Positions 1-8,729 of a stretch of 56,875 nucleotides of DNA are shown piece by piece. A program made the translations under genes and the position numbers. Position 1 is the stretch's first letter. Each line of letters begins with the position of its first letter. The stretch spans positions 1 to 56,875 of the forward strand of contig NZ_AYVY01000008.1 of assembly GCF_000503055.1 (NCBI RefSeq), written 5' to 3'. Below the pieces are notes generated by a model. That model searched no databases. It was given only the letters and a program-made list of their open reading frames with translations, and was not told the DNA's origin. The DNA comes from Mesorhizobium sp. LSHC420B00. GTDB lineage: Bacteria; Pseudomonadota; Alphaproteobacteria; Rhizobiales; Rhizobiaceae.

Positions 1-19
1 TCTCATCAATGCCATCACT

Positions 20-95
20 CATATGCGATAGCCCTGCCCTTGCGGGGGAGATGTCCGGCAGGACAGAGGGGGGTGGGAAGGATCGCGACTTAGCC
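20..95. repeat. Possible partial RIME-like intergenic repeat
   Basis: The short gap downstream of polA, at the window edge, carries GC-rich blocks of the type common in rhizobial intergenic mosaic repeats: a CCCTTGCGGGGG block followed by GTCCGGCAGGAC, which is itself a near palindrome. It sits at the 3' end of the minus-strand polA gene, where such elements often act as mRNA 3' ends. The left end of the unit may lie outside the window. No gene is visible here. Confidence 0.35.
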
Positions 96-111
96 GGCTG
101 CAGACGGGACG

Positions 112-3060
112 TTAATGCGCCTCTTCCCAGTTGTTGGCGGCGCGGGCGTCGACGTGCAGCGGCACCGACATCGATACCGCCGGCATGGCGGCGTTCTCCA
201 TGACGTGGCAGACGACGGGAATCGTCGCCTCGACCTCGGCTTCGGCCGTCTCGAAGACCAGTTCGTCATGCACCTGCAGCAGCATGCGGGCGGAAAGCTT
301 CGCCTTCTCCAGCGCCTCGTCCATGCGGATCATGGCGCGACGGATGATGTCGGCGGCGGTGCCCTGCAGGCGTGCGTTGATCGAGGCGCGCTCGTTGAAC
401 GCCCGGATCGAGGGGTTTGACGATCTGATCTCCGGGTAGTGGATGCGGCGGCCGAAGATGGTCTCGACGAAGCCGTGCTCGCGCGCATAGGCCTTGGTGG
501 CGTCGATATAGTCGCGGATGCCGGGGAAGCGCTCGAAATATTTCTTGATGTAGTCACCGGCTTCTTCGCGTGCGATCGACAGCTGGTTGGCGAGGCCAAA
601 GGCCGAAATGCCGTAGATGATGCCGAAATTGATCGCCTTGGCACGGCGGCGCACTTCCGAAGGCATGCCCTCGACCGGCACGTTGAACATTTCCGAGGCG
701 GTGATGGCGTGGATGTCGGCGCCGTCGGCGAAGGCCTGCTTGAGCTGCGGGATTTCGGCGACATGGGCGAGCACGCGCAATTCGATCTGGCTGTAGTCGG
801 CGGAAACCAGCTTGTTGCCCTTGTCGGCGATGAAGGCCGTCCTGATCTTTCGCCCCTCGACGGTGCGCACCGGGATGTTCTGCAGATTGGGATCCGAGGA
901 CGACAGCCGTCCGGTCGTCGTCGCGGCAAGCGCGTAGGAAGTGTGGACGCGCTTGGTGTCGGGATGGATGAAGCCGGGCAGCGCATCGGTATAGGTCGAT
1001 TTCAGCTTGGTCAGCTGGCGCCAGTCGACGATCTTACGCGGCAATTCGTGGCCTTCGGCGGCGAGGTCTTCGAGAAGCTGCGCCGAGGTCGACCACTGGC
1101 CGGTCTTGGTTTTCGCACCGCCGGGCAGGCCCATCCTGCCGAACAGGATGTCGCCAAGCTGTTTTGGCGAGCCGATGTTGATGTGCTCGCCGACCAGCTG
1201 GTAGATCTCGTCCTCGAGCCGCGCCGCACCTTGTGCCAGTTCGCCGGAGAGCCGCGACAGGATCTGCCGGTCGACGGAGATGCCGCGTTGTTCCATCCGT
1301 GCCAGGACTGGCACCAGCGGCCGTTCCAGCCGTTCATAGACCGAGACCAGGCCCTTGGCGGCAAGGCGTGGCTTCAGCACCTGCCAGAGCCTGAGCGCGA
1401 CGTCGGCGTGCTCGGCGCCGTAAGCCGTCGCCTTGCCGAGGTCGGCCTGATCGAGGCCGACGAAGTTTCTTCCCGAACCGGCCAGTTCCTTCAGCGGAAT
1501 GGTCGCGTGGCCGAGCCATTTATCGGCCAGCGCCTCCAGGCCATGGCCACCATGGGTGCCGGCCTCGAGCACGTAGGAGATCAGCATGGTGTCGTCATAG
1601 GGGCCGATCTCGATGCCATGACGGCTCATGACGACGAGGCGGTATTTCATGTCGTGCACGATCTTGAGGACAGATTTGTCCTCGAGCAGCGGCTTGAGCA
1701 ACGCTAGTGCGTCGCGGATCGAGATCTGGTTGTCGACCGCGCCGCCGCCGAGCAGGTCGCCATTGCCGTTTTTATGGGCAAGCGGCACGTAAGCGGCATG
1801 GCCAGGCGCGACGGCCATGGCAAGGCCGATCAGTTCGGCCCGCATCGGATCGGGCGAGGAGGCCTTAACGTCGAAGGCGACGATGCCTCTCTCCATCGCC
1901 TCGGCGATCCAGGCCTTCAGCGTCGCGGCGTCGCGGATGCAGGCGTAGGCGCCGGTGTCGATCTTGCGGGCGGTCGCAGCCTCCAGGCGAAGCGCCGAAA
2001 GCAGCGATGGGGTGTCGCCTTGCCTGGCTGCGGCCGGGGCTTCGAGTGCCGCTTCGTCCGACGGCGGTGCGCTCTCGGCGGCCGCGGGCACGCCAAAACC
2101 CATATCGGGGCCATGCGCGGTATCGGCACGCTCTATCGTCACGGCAGTGGCCGCAACGTCGCCCGCGTCGGTTCCGGTCGCTTCGGCGACGCGGCGGGTC
2201 AGCGTCGAGAATTCCATGGTCTTGAGAAAGCCGATCAGCCTGGGACCGTCCGGCGCGTGCAACACGAATTCGTCAAGCCCTTCGGTCACCGGCACGTCGT
2301 TCTTCAGCGTCACCAGATCACGCGAAATGCGCGCCTTGTCGGCGTTGGCGATGATCGATTCGCGCCGCTTGTCCTGCTTGATCTCGCCGGCGCGGGCGAG
2401 CAGCGTATCGAGGTCGCCGAACTGTTCGAGCAATTGCGCCGCCGTCTTCGGCCCGATGCCGGGCACGCCTGGCACATTGTCGACCGAATCGCCGGTCAGC
2501 GCCTGCAGGTCGATCATTTTCTGCGGCGGCACGCCCCACTTCTCGATCACCTCGGGAACGCCGATCTGGCGGTCCTTCATCGGGTCGTACATGGCAACCG
2601 TTGGGCCAACCAGTTGCATCAAATCCTTGTCGGAAGAGATGATGGTGGTGTCGGCGCCGGCTTCGCAGGCAAGCCGGCAATAGGTGGCGATCAGGTCGTC
2701 GGCCTCGTAGCCTTCCGTTTCGATGCATGGCAGGTTGAAGGCCCTGGTCGCCTGACGAATCAGGCCGAATTGCGGGATCAAATCTTCCGGCGGCGCCGAG
2801 CGGTTGGCCTTGTATTCGGGGTAGAGGTCGTTGCGGAAGGTTTTCGACGAATAGTCGAAGATCACGGCGAAATGCGTCGGCACGATGCCGACATCGGTGT
2901 TGCGGGCGTCCTGCGTCAGCTTCCAGACCATGTTGCAGAAGCCGAGCACGGCACTGGTCGGCAGCCCGTCGGACTTGCGCGTCAGCGGCGGCAGTGCGTG
3001 ATAGGCGCGGAAGATGTAGCCGGAGCCGTCGATAAGGAAGAGATGATCGCCTTTTTTCAT
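112..3060 (-). CDS. polA: DNA polymerase I with degenerate 3'-5' exonuclease domain
   Basis: DNA polymerase I (982 aa), for gap filling, Okazaki fragment processing and repair. Order of domains: 5'-3' nuclease (about 1-290, helix-hairpin-helix GDSVDNVPGVPGIGPK), a linker rich in Ala and Pro (about 295-355), a 3'-5' exonuclease fold (about 370-570), and the palm/fingers polymerase with motif A DYSQIELR (Asp755), motif B RRRAKAINFGIIYG and motif C QVHDELV (Asp932). The polymerase and 5' nuclease motifs look intact. The proofreading site does not: aligned by eye to E. coli Pol I, Asp355 is kept (D397), but Glu357 is Lys399, Asp424 is Arg474 and Asp501 is His551. The start at 3060 (MKKGDHLFLIDG) is chosen because conserved homology begins there; an in-frame upstream extension to 3264 would run into the candidate sRNA promoter region. 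Confidence 0.97.
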   Translation of the reverse strand: MKKGDHLFLIDGSGYIFRAYHALPPLTRKSDGLPTSAVLGFCNMVWKLTQDARNTDVGIVPTHFAVIFDYSSKTFRNDLYPEYKANRSAPPEDLIPQFGLIRQATRAFNLPCIETEGYEADDLIATYCRLACEAGADTTIISSDKDLMQLVGPTVAMYDPMKDRQIGVPEVIEKWGVPPQKMIDLQALTGDSVDNVPGVPGIGPKTAAQLLEQFGDLDTLLARAGEIKQDKRRESIIANADKARISRDLVTLKNDVPVTEGLDEFVLHAPDGPRLIGFLKTMEFSTLTRRVAEATGTDAGDVAATAVTIERADTAHGPDMGFGVPAAAESAPPSDEAALEAPAAARQGDTPSLLSALRLEAATARKIDTGAYACIRDAATLKAWIAEAMERGIVAFDVKASSPDPMRAELIGLAMAVAPGHAAYVPLAHKNGNGDLLGGGAVDNQISIRDALALLKPLLEDKSVLKIVHDMKYRLVVMSRHGIEIGPYDDTMLISYVLEAGTHGGHGLEALADKWLGHATIPLKELAGSGRNFVGLDQADLGKATAYGAEHADVALRLWQVLKPRLAAKGLVSVYERLERPLVPVLARMEQRGISVDRQILSRLSGELAQGAARLEDEIYQLVGEHINIGSPKQLGDILFGRMGLPGGAKTKTGQWSTSAQLLEDLAAEGHELPRKIVDWRQLTKLKSTYTDALPGFIHPDTKRVHTSYALAATTTGRLSSSDPNLQNIPVRTVEGRKIRTAFIADKGNKLVSADYSQIELRVLAHVAEIPQLKQAFADGADIHAITASEMFNVPVEGMPSEVRRRAKAINFGIIYGISAFGLANQLSIAREEAGDYIKKYFERFPGIRDYIDATKAYAREHGFVETIFGRRIHYPEIRSSNPSIRAFNERASINARLQGTAADIIRRAMIRMDEALEKAKLSARMLLQVHDELVFETAEAEVEATIPVVCHVMENAAMPAVSMSVPLHVDARAANNWEEAH

Positions 3061-3227
3061 GGCACGAGGGATAGCGCGGCGCAGCGCCGCGGTCCATGCC
3101 AAAGGCGGCTTGTGGCAAGCGTTCCGGCAACACCCTGACAAATGGCGCGAGATCGGCCGACCCATGAGGGCTTGGCCGGAGCTTTGTTCGCTCACGCCTA
3201 TGTTACGAAAGTGTAATTTTTGTGCCC

Positions 3228-3256
3228 TTGAATCGCCACGTTCGCAGACACAGATA
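3228..3256 (+). promoter_or_regulatory. Candidate sigma-70 promoter of the sRNA
   Basis: TTGAAT (3228-3233), 17 bases, then CAGATA (3251-3256). This places a start near 3263, just before the hairpin series at 3264-3409. The -10 box is poor, so the call rests mainly on its position relative to the RNA structure. Confidence 0.35.
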
Positions 3257-3262
3257 AATGCC

Positions 3263-3409
3263 ATCGGCAGTTTTCGCCGAAGTCCGGAGCAAGGCCCGTC
3301 CCCCGCCTATCCCGGACACTTGCGGCAGCCTATCCCCCCTCTCCGGGCTGCCGCATCGTTTCGAGTAAGGCCGCCGTGGTTCCCCCTCCACCACGGCGGC
3401 ATTTTTTTG
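3263..3409 (+). ncRNA. Candidate trans-acting sRNA, alpha-r14/Cuckoo-like (C-rich loops)
   Basis: No protein is evident between polA and the peptidase gene, but the + strand folds into successive stem-loops. Stem 1: GTCCGG 3282-3287 with CCGGAC 3312-3317. Stem 2: TGCGGCAGCC 3321-3330 with GGCTGCCGCA 3346-3355, a perfect 10 bp. Stem 3: GCCGCCGTGGT 3370-3380 with ACCACGGCGGC 3390-3400, a perfect 11 bp followed by ATTTTTTTG, a textbook intrinsic terminator. A short TCGGC/GCCGA hairpin precedes them. Every loop carries a C-run (GTCCCCCG, ATCCCCCCTC, TCCCCCTCC), i.e. an exposed anti-Shine-Dalgarno motif. That architecture (about 115-150 nt, C/U-rich loops, Rho-independent end) matches the alphaproteobacterial alpha-r14 (NfeR1) and Cuckoo-type sRNAs in outline. 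Family assignment is inference. Confidence 0.6.
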
Positions 3410-3505
3410 CCTTTCGACCCGATCCTGCCCGTGGCCCAACGGTCGCGGGCTTTTCGTTTGGCCGCATGGGCTCTAGATTCGCCGCCAGAATCGAAAGGCC
3501 CGCCT

Positions 3506-4891
3506 ATGTCCGCAGTTTCCCCTGTCCTCGACCGCCTCGACAAGAACTTCGACCAGAGCCTGGAACGCCTGTTCGGCCTGCTCGGCATCAAGTCGATCTC
3601 CACCGATCCGGACTACGCGGCCGACTGCCGCAAGGCCGCTGAATGGCTGGTCGCCGAGCTCAAGCTGATCGGCTTCGACGCCAGCGTGCGCGACACGCCG
3701 GGGCATCCGATGGTGGTCGCGCATCACGACGGGCCGGCAGGCGCGCCGCATTTGTTGTTTTACGGCCATTACGACGTCCAGCCGGTCGATCCGGTCGAGC
3801 TGTGGGAAAGCGACCCGTTCGCACCGGCGGTCAAGGAGATCGAGCCCGGCCACAAGGTGATCACCGGCCGCGGCGCGGCCGACGACAAGGGTCAGCTGAT
3901 GACTTTCGTCGAGGCTTGTCGCGCGTGGAAGCAGGTGTATGGCGGATTGCCGTGCCGCATCACGATCCTGTTCGAGGGCGAGGAGGAGTCCGGATCGCCG
4001 TCGCTGAAACCGTTTCTCGAACCGAATGCGGATGAGCTCAAGGCCGATTTCGCGCTGGTCTGCGACACCGGCATGTGGGACCGCGATACGCCCTCGATCT
4101 GCGTCTCGCTGCGCGGGCTGGTCGGCGAGGAGATCACGGTGACGGCCGCCGACCGCGACCTGCATTCCGGGCTCTATGGCGGTGCGGCCGCCAATCCGAT
4201 CCGCATCCTGGCAAAAATCCTGGCCGACATCCACGATGAGGATGGTCACGTCACCATTCCGGGTTTCTATGACGGCGTCGAGGAAACGCCCTCGCAGATA
4301 TTGCAGTCGTGGCTGTCGCTGGGCGAGACCGCCGAGACCTTCCTCGGCCCGATCGGCCTGTCGATTCCGTCCGGCGAAAAGGGCCGCTCGGTGCTCGAAC
4401 TGACCTGGGCGCGCCCGACGGCCGAGTTCAACGGCATCATCGGCGGCTATACCGGCAAGGGCTTCAAGACGGTGATCGCCGCGCAAGCCTCGGCAAAAGT
4501 CTCCTTCCGCCTCGTCCACAAACAGGATCCGGCAAAAATCCGCGCCGCCTTCCAGGCATTCGTCAGGCAGCGCGTTCCGGCCGACTGCTCGGTCGAATTC
4601 CATCCGCACGGCGCCTCGCCGGCGATCCAGCTTTCCTACGACTCGCCCTTTCTCGCCAAGGCCAAGCAGGCGCTGTCCGACGAGTGGCCGAAGCCGGCGG
4701 TGGTGACCGGCAGCGGCGGCTCGATCCCGGTGGTCGGCGATTTCCAGACCTATCTCGGCATGGAATCGCTGCTGGTCGGTTTCGGTCTTGACGACGACCG
4801 CATCCACTCGCCGAACGAGAAGTACGAGATGAGCTCTTTCCACAAGGGCCAGCGCTCCTGGGCGCGCATTCTCGAGGCGCTGACACGCTGA
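3506..4891 (+). CDS. M20 family dipeptidase/metallopeptidase
   Basis: Zinc-dependent aminopeptidase/dipeptidase of the M20 (ArgE/DapE/CNDP) family, 461 aa, cytoplasmic. Visible motifs are FYGHYDVQPVDP (first metal His and catalytic Asp), GRGAADDKG (bridging Asp), LFEGEEESGSP (catalytic Glu-Glu pair), DTGMWD (metal Asp) and a C-terminal DDRIHSPNEKYEM (metal His). The dimerisation lid follows at about residues 205-360. Substrate cannot be fixed from sequence; this subgroup is usually annotated as dipeptidase. The start at 3506 (MSAVSPVLDRLDK) is preferred over the longer open frame because the upstream frame runs through the sRNA candidate and its terminator. It stands alone on the + strand, with a hairpin-T terminator after it. 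Confidence 0.92.
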   Translation: MSAVSPVLDRLDKNFDQSLERLFGLLGIKSISTDPDYAADCRKAAEWLVAELKLIGFDASVRDTPGHPMVVAHHDGPAGAPHLLFYGHYDVQPVDPVELWESDPFAPAVKEIEPGHKVITGRGAADDKGQLMTFVEACRAWKQVYGGLPCRITILFEGEEESGSPSLKPFLEPNADELKADFALVCDTGMWDRDTPSICVSLRGLVGEEITVTAADRDLHSGLYGGAAANPIRILAKILADIHDEDGHVTIPGFYDGVEETPSQILQSWLSLGETAETFLGPIGLSIPSGEKGRSVLELTWARPTAEFNGIIGGYTGKGFKTVIAAQASAKVSFRLVHKQDPAKIRAAFQAFVRQRVPADCSVEFHPHGASPAIQLSYDSPFLAKAKQALSDEWPKPAVVTGSGGSIPVVGDFQTYLGMESLLVGFGLDDDRIHSPNEKYEMSSFHKGQRSWARILEALTR

Positions 4892-4902
4892 AATTGCGTC
4901 AC

Positions 4903-4925
4903 AATCAACTTTGTGTTGATTTTTC
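4903..4925 (+). terminator. Intrinsic terminator after the M20 peptidase gene
   Basis: AATCAAC (4903-4909) pairs with GTTGATT (4915-4921) around a TTTGT loop and runs into TTTTTC. The stem is short and AT-rich, but it lies 11 bases after the stop codon and is followed by a U tract. Confidence 0.5.
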
Positions 4926-4994
4926 ACCGGATCACGGCAAGGACGGGCACGGCCCGTCGCGTATCGCTGCACGGGGCCGCGACGGGAGAAGACG

Positions 4995-5615
4995 ATGAGC
5001 GACATACGTTTCCACAAAAACGATTTGCCCGGCCTGCTGCATTACGATGTCGGGGCGGTCGCTATCGACACCGAGACGCTCGGGCTGAACCCGCATCGCG
5101 ACCGGCTCTGCGTCGTGCAGATCTCACCGGGCGACGGCTCGGCCGACGTCATCCAGATCGCGCCCGGCCAGAGGAAGGCGCCGAACCTCGTCAGCCTGCT
5201 GAAGAATCGCAGCATCACCAAGCTCTTCCACTACGGCCGCTTCGATCTCGCCGTACTCTACAACGCCTTTGGCGTCATGCCGGAGCCGGTGTTCTGCACC
5301 AAGATCGCGTCGCGGCTGACGCGCACCTACACCGACCGGCACGGGCTGAAGGACATCTGCTTCGAGCTTCTCGGGGTCGGCCTGTCGAAGGCGCAGCAAT
5401 CCTCGGACTGGGCGGCCGAGACGCTGTCGCCCGAGCAGCTCGAATATGCCGCCTCCGACGTGCTCTACCTGCACCGGCTGCGCGACGTGCTGAGCGCGCG
5501 GCTGGCGCGCGACAACCGGACCAGGGAGGCCGATGCCTGCTTCCGCTTCCTGCCGACGCGTGCGAAACTCGACCTGATGGGCTGGGATGAAGAGGATATC
5601 TTCGCCCACAGCTAA
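4995..5615 (+). CDS. RNase D-like 3'-5' exonuclease, single domain
   Basis: DEDDy 3'-5' exonuclease of the RNase D group (206 aa). ExoI is AIDTETLGLNP, ExoII is LFHYGRFDLAVL, and ExoIII is YAASDVLYLHRLRD, so all four acidic ligands and the Tyr are present. The length covers only the exonuclease domain; E. coli RNase D is about 375 aa with two HRDC domains, which are absent here, as is usual for the short alphaproteobacterial version. Likely role is 3' trimming of structured RNAs such as tRNA precursors. The ATG at 4995 follows GGGAGAAGACG. The following small gene begins 43 bases downstream and may be co-transcribed. Confidence 0.9.
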   Translation: MSDIRFHKNDLPGLLHYDVGAVAIDTETLGLNPHRDRLCVVQISPGDGSADVIQIAPGQRKAPNLVSLLKNRSITKLFHYGRFDLAVLYNAFGVMPEPVFCTKIASRLTRTYTDRHGLKDICFELLGVGLSKAQQSSDWAAETLSPEQLEYAASDVLYLHRLRDVLSARLARDNRTREADACFRFLPTRAKLDLMGWDEEDIFAHS

Positions 5616-5658
5616 TGGCCCTCTGGCACTTTAACGCCATCGGCCGGGAGGAATTGAA

Positions 5659-5910
5659 ATGGCTGCGCGAAAACCAATCGAAACGGCACCGAAGGACGGC
5701 TCCAAGGTCACCGTCTACTGGCAGGACAGCGACGGCGTGATTAACGAGAGCATCGCGCAATACCGTTCGCTCGACCGGCTGAAGGCGGCCGGCGGCGACT
5801 GGGACGAAAGCGACGCCGGCTGGTGGGCCTATACGGACGGCCATACGCAAAAGAAGATCGAACCGATCAGCTGGCGGCCGGCCTCCGACGACCCGGACGC
5901 GGACGACTGA
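5659..5910 (+). CDS. Conserved hypothetical protein with PIETAPKDG motif
   Basis: Small protein (83 aa) starting MAARKPIETAPKDG and ending with a Trp-rich GWWAYTDGHTQ...ISWRP. The PIETAPKDG opening and the downstream W/P pattern recur in many short bacterial and phage proteins of unknown function (DUF551-like in style). It is acidic at the C-terminus and has no signal peptide or membrane segment. A good AGGAATTGAAATG start signal is present (GGGAGGAATTGAA before the ATG). It lies 43 bases after the RNase D-like gene. Function unknown. Confidence 0.75.
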   Translation: MAARKPIETAPKDGSKVTVYWQDSDGVINESIAQYRSLDRLKAAGGDWDESDAGWWAYTDGHTQKKIEPISWRPASDDPDADD

Positions 5911-6025
5911 GGGTTGTCGCAACCGCCGACCTGAAGTGATTATTCTGAGGCGAAGCGTATTTTGTTCTTGCTTTGTGCCGGCAGCTATGCTACTAATTCC
6001 ACTATGGTGCTCATTGGCGCCAACG

Positions 6026-6049
6026 ACCCGCCCGCCGAGGCGGGTTTTT
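6026..6049 (+). terminator. Intrinsic terminator
   Basis: ACCCGCC (6026-6032) pairs with GGCGGGT (6039-6045) around CGCCGA, followed by TTTTC. It ends transcription from the RNase D-like pair, or from a short unannotated transcript starting near 5995, before the penicillin-binding protein gene. Confidence 0.75.
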
Positions 6050-6179
6050 CGTTTCGGCTTTGGCGCTGTCGCGGGCCGCGCGTGCTTCGCAAGTGATTGA
6101 ATACAGTTTACTTCGATTTTTCCCGACTTAACCCGCCCTTAAATCGCCGCATCTAGTCTTCAACCCGAACGCCATAGGC

Positions 6180-8453
6180 ATGGGGAAGACAGCACAGCGC
6201 ATGGCGAACCGGAAAGACAGCCGCATCGAGCCCAGCTTCGAGGCATCGCCGGGGGCGAGATCCTCGGCCGGTTTTTCGGTGAGCGAGGAGGACCGCGTCG
6301 TGCCGAACAACCGCAAAGCCGCCGCAAAGCGCAAATCGACCAAGGCCAAGCCGTCACGCGGCGGGCGCGGCAAAGGCCGGCGCGGCGCGTTCGGCGTGCT
6401 TGGCCGGCTGTTCTACTGGTGCTTCGTGCTGGCCATCTGGGGCGGTATCGCCACTGCCGGCATCGTCGTCTATTACGGCGCGAAAATGCCGGCGGCCACC
6501 ACCTGGGCCATTCCCGACCGCGCCCCCAACATCAAGATCGTCTCGGTCGACGGCCAGCTGCTTGGCAATCGCGGCATGAGCGGCGGCGAGGCCGTCGGCC
6601 TGCACGAAATGTCGCCCTATATTCCCGAGGCCGTCATCGCCATCGAAGACCGCCGCTTCTATTCGCATTTCGGCATCGACCCGATCGGCCTTTCCCGGGC
6701 AATGATGACCAATGTGCTCGGCGGGCATTTTTCGCAGGGCGGCTCGACGCTGACCCAGCAGCTGGCCAAGAACCTGTTCCTGACGCCGGACCGCACGCTG
6801 GAGCGCAAGGTGCAGGAAGTGCTTTTGGCGCTGTGGCTCGAGCACAAGCATACGAAGGACCAGATCCTCGAAATGTACCTCAACCGGGTCTATTTCGGCT
6901 CGGGCGCCTATGGCGTCGAAGCGGCCTCGCGCCGCTATTTCGGCAAGAGCGCGCGCGACGTCACGCTGTCGGAGGCGGCACTTCTCGCCGGTCTGCTCAA
7001 GGCGCCGTCGCGGCTGTCGCCGGCACGCGACCCGAAGGCGGCCGAGCAGCGCTCGCAGCTGGTGCTCGCCGCGATGCGCGACGAGGGCAAGATAAGCGCC
7101 AAGGAGATGACCACGGCGATGAGCGCGCCGGCGACGCGCGCGCCGTCCTACTGGACCGGCTCGGAAAACTATGTCGCCGATACGATCATGGAAGAACTGC
7201 CCGACCTGATCGGTGACGTGCGCCGCGACATCGTCGTCGACACGACCGTCGATCTGACGCTGCAGAAGCTCGCCGAGCAATCGATCCGCCGGCTGATCGA
7301 CCAGAGCGGCAAGAAGCTCAATGTCAGCCAGGGCGCGCTGGTGTCGATCGACAATTCCGGCGCGGTGCGCGCCATGGTCGGCGGCTATGATTATTCGACC
7401 AGCCAGTTCGACCGCGCCTCGGAAGCGCGCCGCCAGCCGGGCTCGGCGTTCAAGCCGTTCGTCTATATGGCGGCGCTGGAATCCGGCCGTACGCCGGACA
7501 GCGTGCGCAATGACGCGCCGATCAAGATCGGCAACTGGACGCCCGACAATTACGGCGGCAAATATTTCGGCAAGGTGACGCTGGCGACGGCGCTGGCAAA
7601 ATCGCTGAACTCGGTGGCCGCGCAGTTGACTATGGAAGTAGGGCCGAACGCGGTAGTCGAGGCGGCGCACCGCATGGGCATCCAGTCAGAGCTGACGGCC
7701 AACACTTCGATTGCGCTGGGCACCTCGGAAGTGACGCCGCTGGAACTGACCTCGGCCTATGTTCCCTTCGCCAATGGCGGTTACAAGCCGGACATCCATT
7801 TCATCCGCCGGGTCACGACGAGCGACGGCAAGGTGCTCTACGAAAACAATGGCGGCGGTGCGCCGCGCGTCGTCAAGCCCGATGTCGTCGGCATGATGAA
7901 CTCGATGATGACCGGCACGGTCGAGATCGGCACGGCCAGGAAGGCGGCGTTCGCCTGGCCGGCGGCCGGCAAGACCGGCACCAGCCAGAACTCGCGCGAC
8001 GCCTGGTTCATCGGCTATACCGCCAACCTCACCACCGGCGTCTGGTTCGGCAATGATGACGGCAGCGCGATGAAGAAGGTCACCGGCGGCGCCTTGCCCG
8101 CGCAGGCCTGGCACGAGTTCATGGTCGCCGCGCATGAGGGCGTGCCGGTGCGGCCGCTGCCCGGAACCTGGAAATCGACGCCGCCCGACACCGTCGTCCC
8201 GGACGAGATACCGGCCGACACGGCACCGCCGGCGCCGGTCGCGTCCGTTGGCCAATCGGCGCCGCCTGCGGCAGCTACGCAGCCCGCTTCGCGTCCCGTG
8301 CGCCCTGCTGAGACGGTCGATGCCGGCGGCCTTGCCATGCCGGGCGTCGACAGTGCCACCGGATCGATCAAGCATCCGGTGCCGCCCGGCGAAGTTGGCG
8401 GCCCGGTCAAGAAGCGGCAGACCTCGATCCTGGACATTCTGGGCGGAGGTTAG
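6180..8453 (+). CDS. Class A penicillin-binding protein (PBP1A family)
   Basis: Bifunctional peptidoglycan synthase, 757 aa. A basic cytoplasmic tail rich in K/R (about 40-70) leads into one membrane anchor (about 72-100). The glycosyltransferase domain (about 140-310) has the catalytic Glu in IAIEDRRFYSHFG (E156) and the GGSTLTQQLAKNL and RKVQEVLLALWLE motifs. The transpeptidase domain (about 380-650) has SAFK (S422 nucleophile, K425), SLN (475-477) and KTGT (598-601). The C-terminal 100 residues are Pro/Ala-rich and probably disordered. It polymerises and cross-links glycan on the outer face of the inner membrane. An alternative start is ATG at 6201 (MANRKDSRIEPSF); neither has a strong ribosome binding site. 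Confidence 0.94.
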   Translation: MGKTAQRMANRKDSRIEPSFEASPGARSSAGFSVSEEDRVVPNNRKAAAKRKSTKAKPSRGGRGKGRRGAFGVLGRLFYWCFVLAIWGGIATAGIVVYYGAKMPAATTWAIPDRAPNIKIVSVDGQLLGNRGMSGGEAVGLHEMSPYIPEAVIAIEDRRFYSHFGIDPIGLSRAMMTNVLGGHFSQGGSTLTQQLAKNLFLTPDRTLERKVQEVLLALWLEHKHTKDQILEMYLNRVYFGSGAYGVEAASRRYFGKSARDVTLSEAALLAGLLKAPSRLSPARDPKAAEQRSQLVLAAMRDEGKISAKEMTTAMSAPATRAPSYWTGSENYVADTIMEELPDLIGDVRRDIVVDTTVDLTLQKLAEQSIRRLIDQSGKKLNVSQGALVSIDNSGAVRAMVGGYDYSTSQFDRASEARRQPGSAFKPFVYMAALESGRTPDSVRNDAPIKIGNWTPDNYGGKYFGKVTLATALAKSLNSVAAQLTMEVGPNAVVEAAHRMGIQSELTANTSIALGTSEVTPLELTSAYVPFANGGYKPDIHFIRRVTTSDGKVLYENNGGGAPRVVKPDVVGMMNSMMTGTVEIGTARKAAFAWPAAGKTGTSQNSRDAWFIGYTANLTTGVWFGNDDGSAMKKVTGGALPAQAWHEFMVAAHEGVPVRPLPGTWKSTPPDTVVPDEIPADTAPPAPVASVGQSAPPAAATQPASRPVRPAETVDAGGLAMPGVDSATGSIKHPVPPGEVGGPVKKRQTSILDILGGG

Positions 8454-8456
8454 GCG

Positions 8457-8729
8457 ATGTCCGGTGAACCGGCCAAGCCGGCTGACGTCAAAGGATACAA
8501 GCGTCTAAGCACGTGGCAGTGGCTCTTGCTGCTCGGGATGACCGTTTGTGTCGTGGTCATTCGGCATCTGCCGTATCTCTATTTCCCCAATCCGGCATAC
8601 CTCGATCAGGAAAGAATCGGAGCGGTATACGGCTCCGTCATCATGGGTCTTTTGTTGCCTTATGGGGTGGCCTGGGGCGTTGCGCGTCTGGCCGGGCGCT
8701 CGCGTGGCGCGTTCTTAGGGGTTATCTGA
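8457..8729 (+). CDS. Small hypothetical membrane protein, cut by an in-frame TGA
   Basis: Predicted 90-aa protein beginning 3 bases after the PBP stop codon. It has two hydrophobic segments (about 20-41 and 57-81). It is not recognised. The frame stays open past the TGA at 8727-8729 for 21 more codons, ending at 8795, and that extension (TLAALVFVLNLGLYVQ...) reads as a third transmembrane helix. The gene may therefore be a nonsense-truncated three-helix protein rather than a complete two-helix one. Close spacing suggests co-transcription with the PBP gene. Confidence 0.55.
   Translation: MSGEPAKPADVKGYKRLSTWQWLLLLGMTVCVVVIRHLPYLYFPNPAYLDQERIGAVYGSVIMGLLLPYGVAWGVARLAGRSRGAFLGVI

Noticed and set aside
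439..3138. Long plus-strand open frames opposite polA (439-1707, 1774-3138)
   Set aside because: They mirror the GC-rich codon pattern of polA and have no family similarity or start signals.
3473..5017. 514-aa minus-strand open frame opposite the M20 peptidase
   Set aside because: The peptidase motifs are clear on the other strand; this is a high-GC antisense shadow.
6004..6096. 30-codon open frame (MVLIGANDPPAEAGF...) spanning the terminator at 6026
   Set aside because: It is made by the terminator stem and U tract; no ribosome binding site precedes it.
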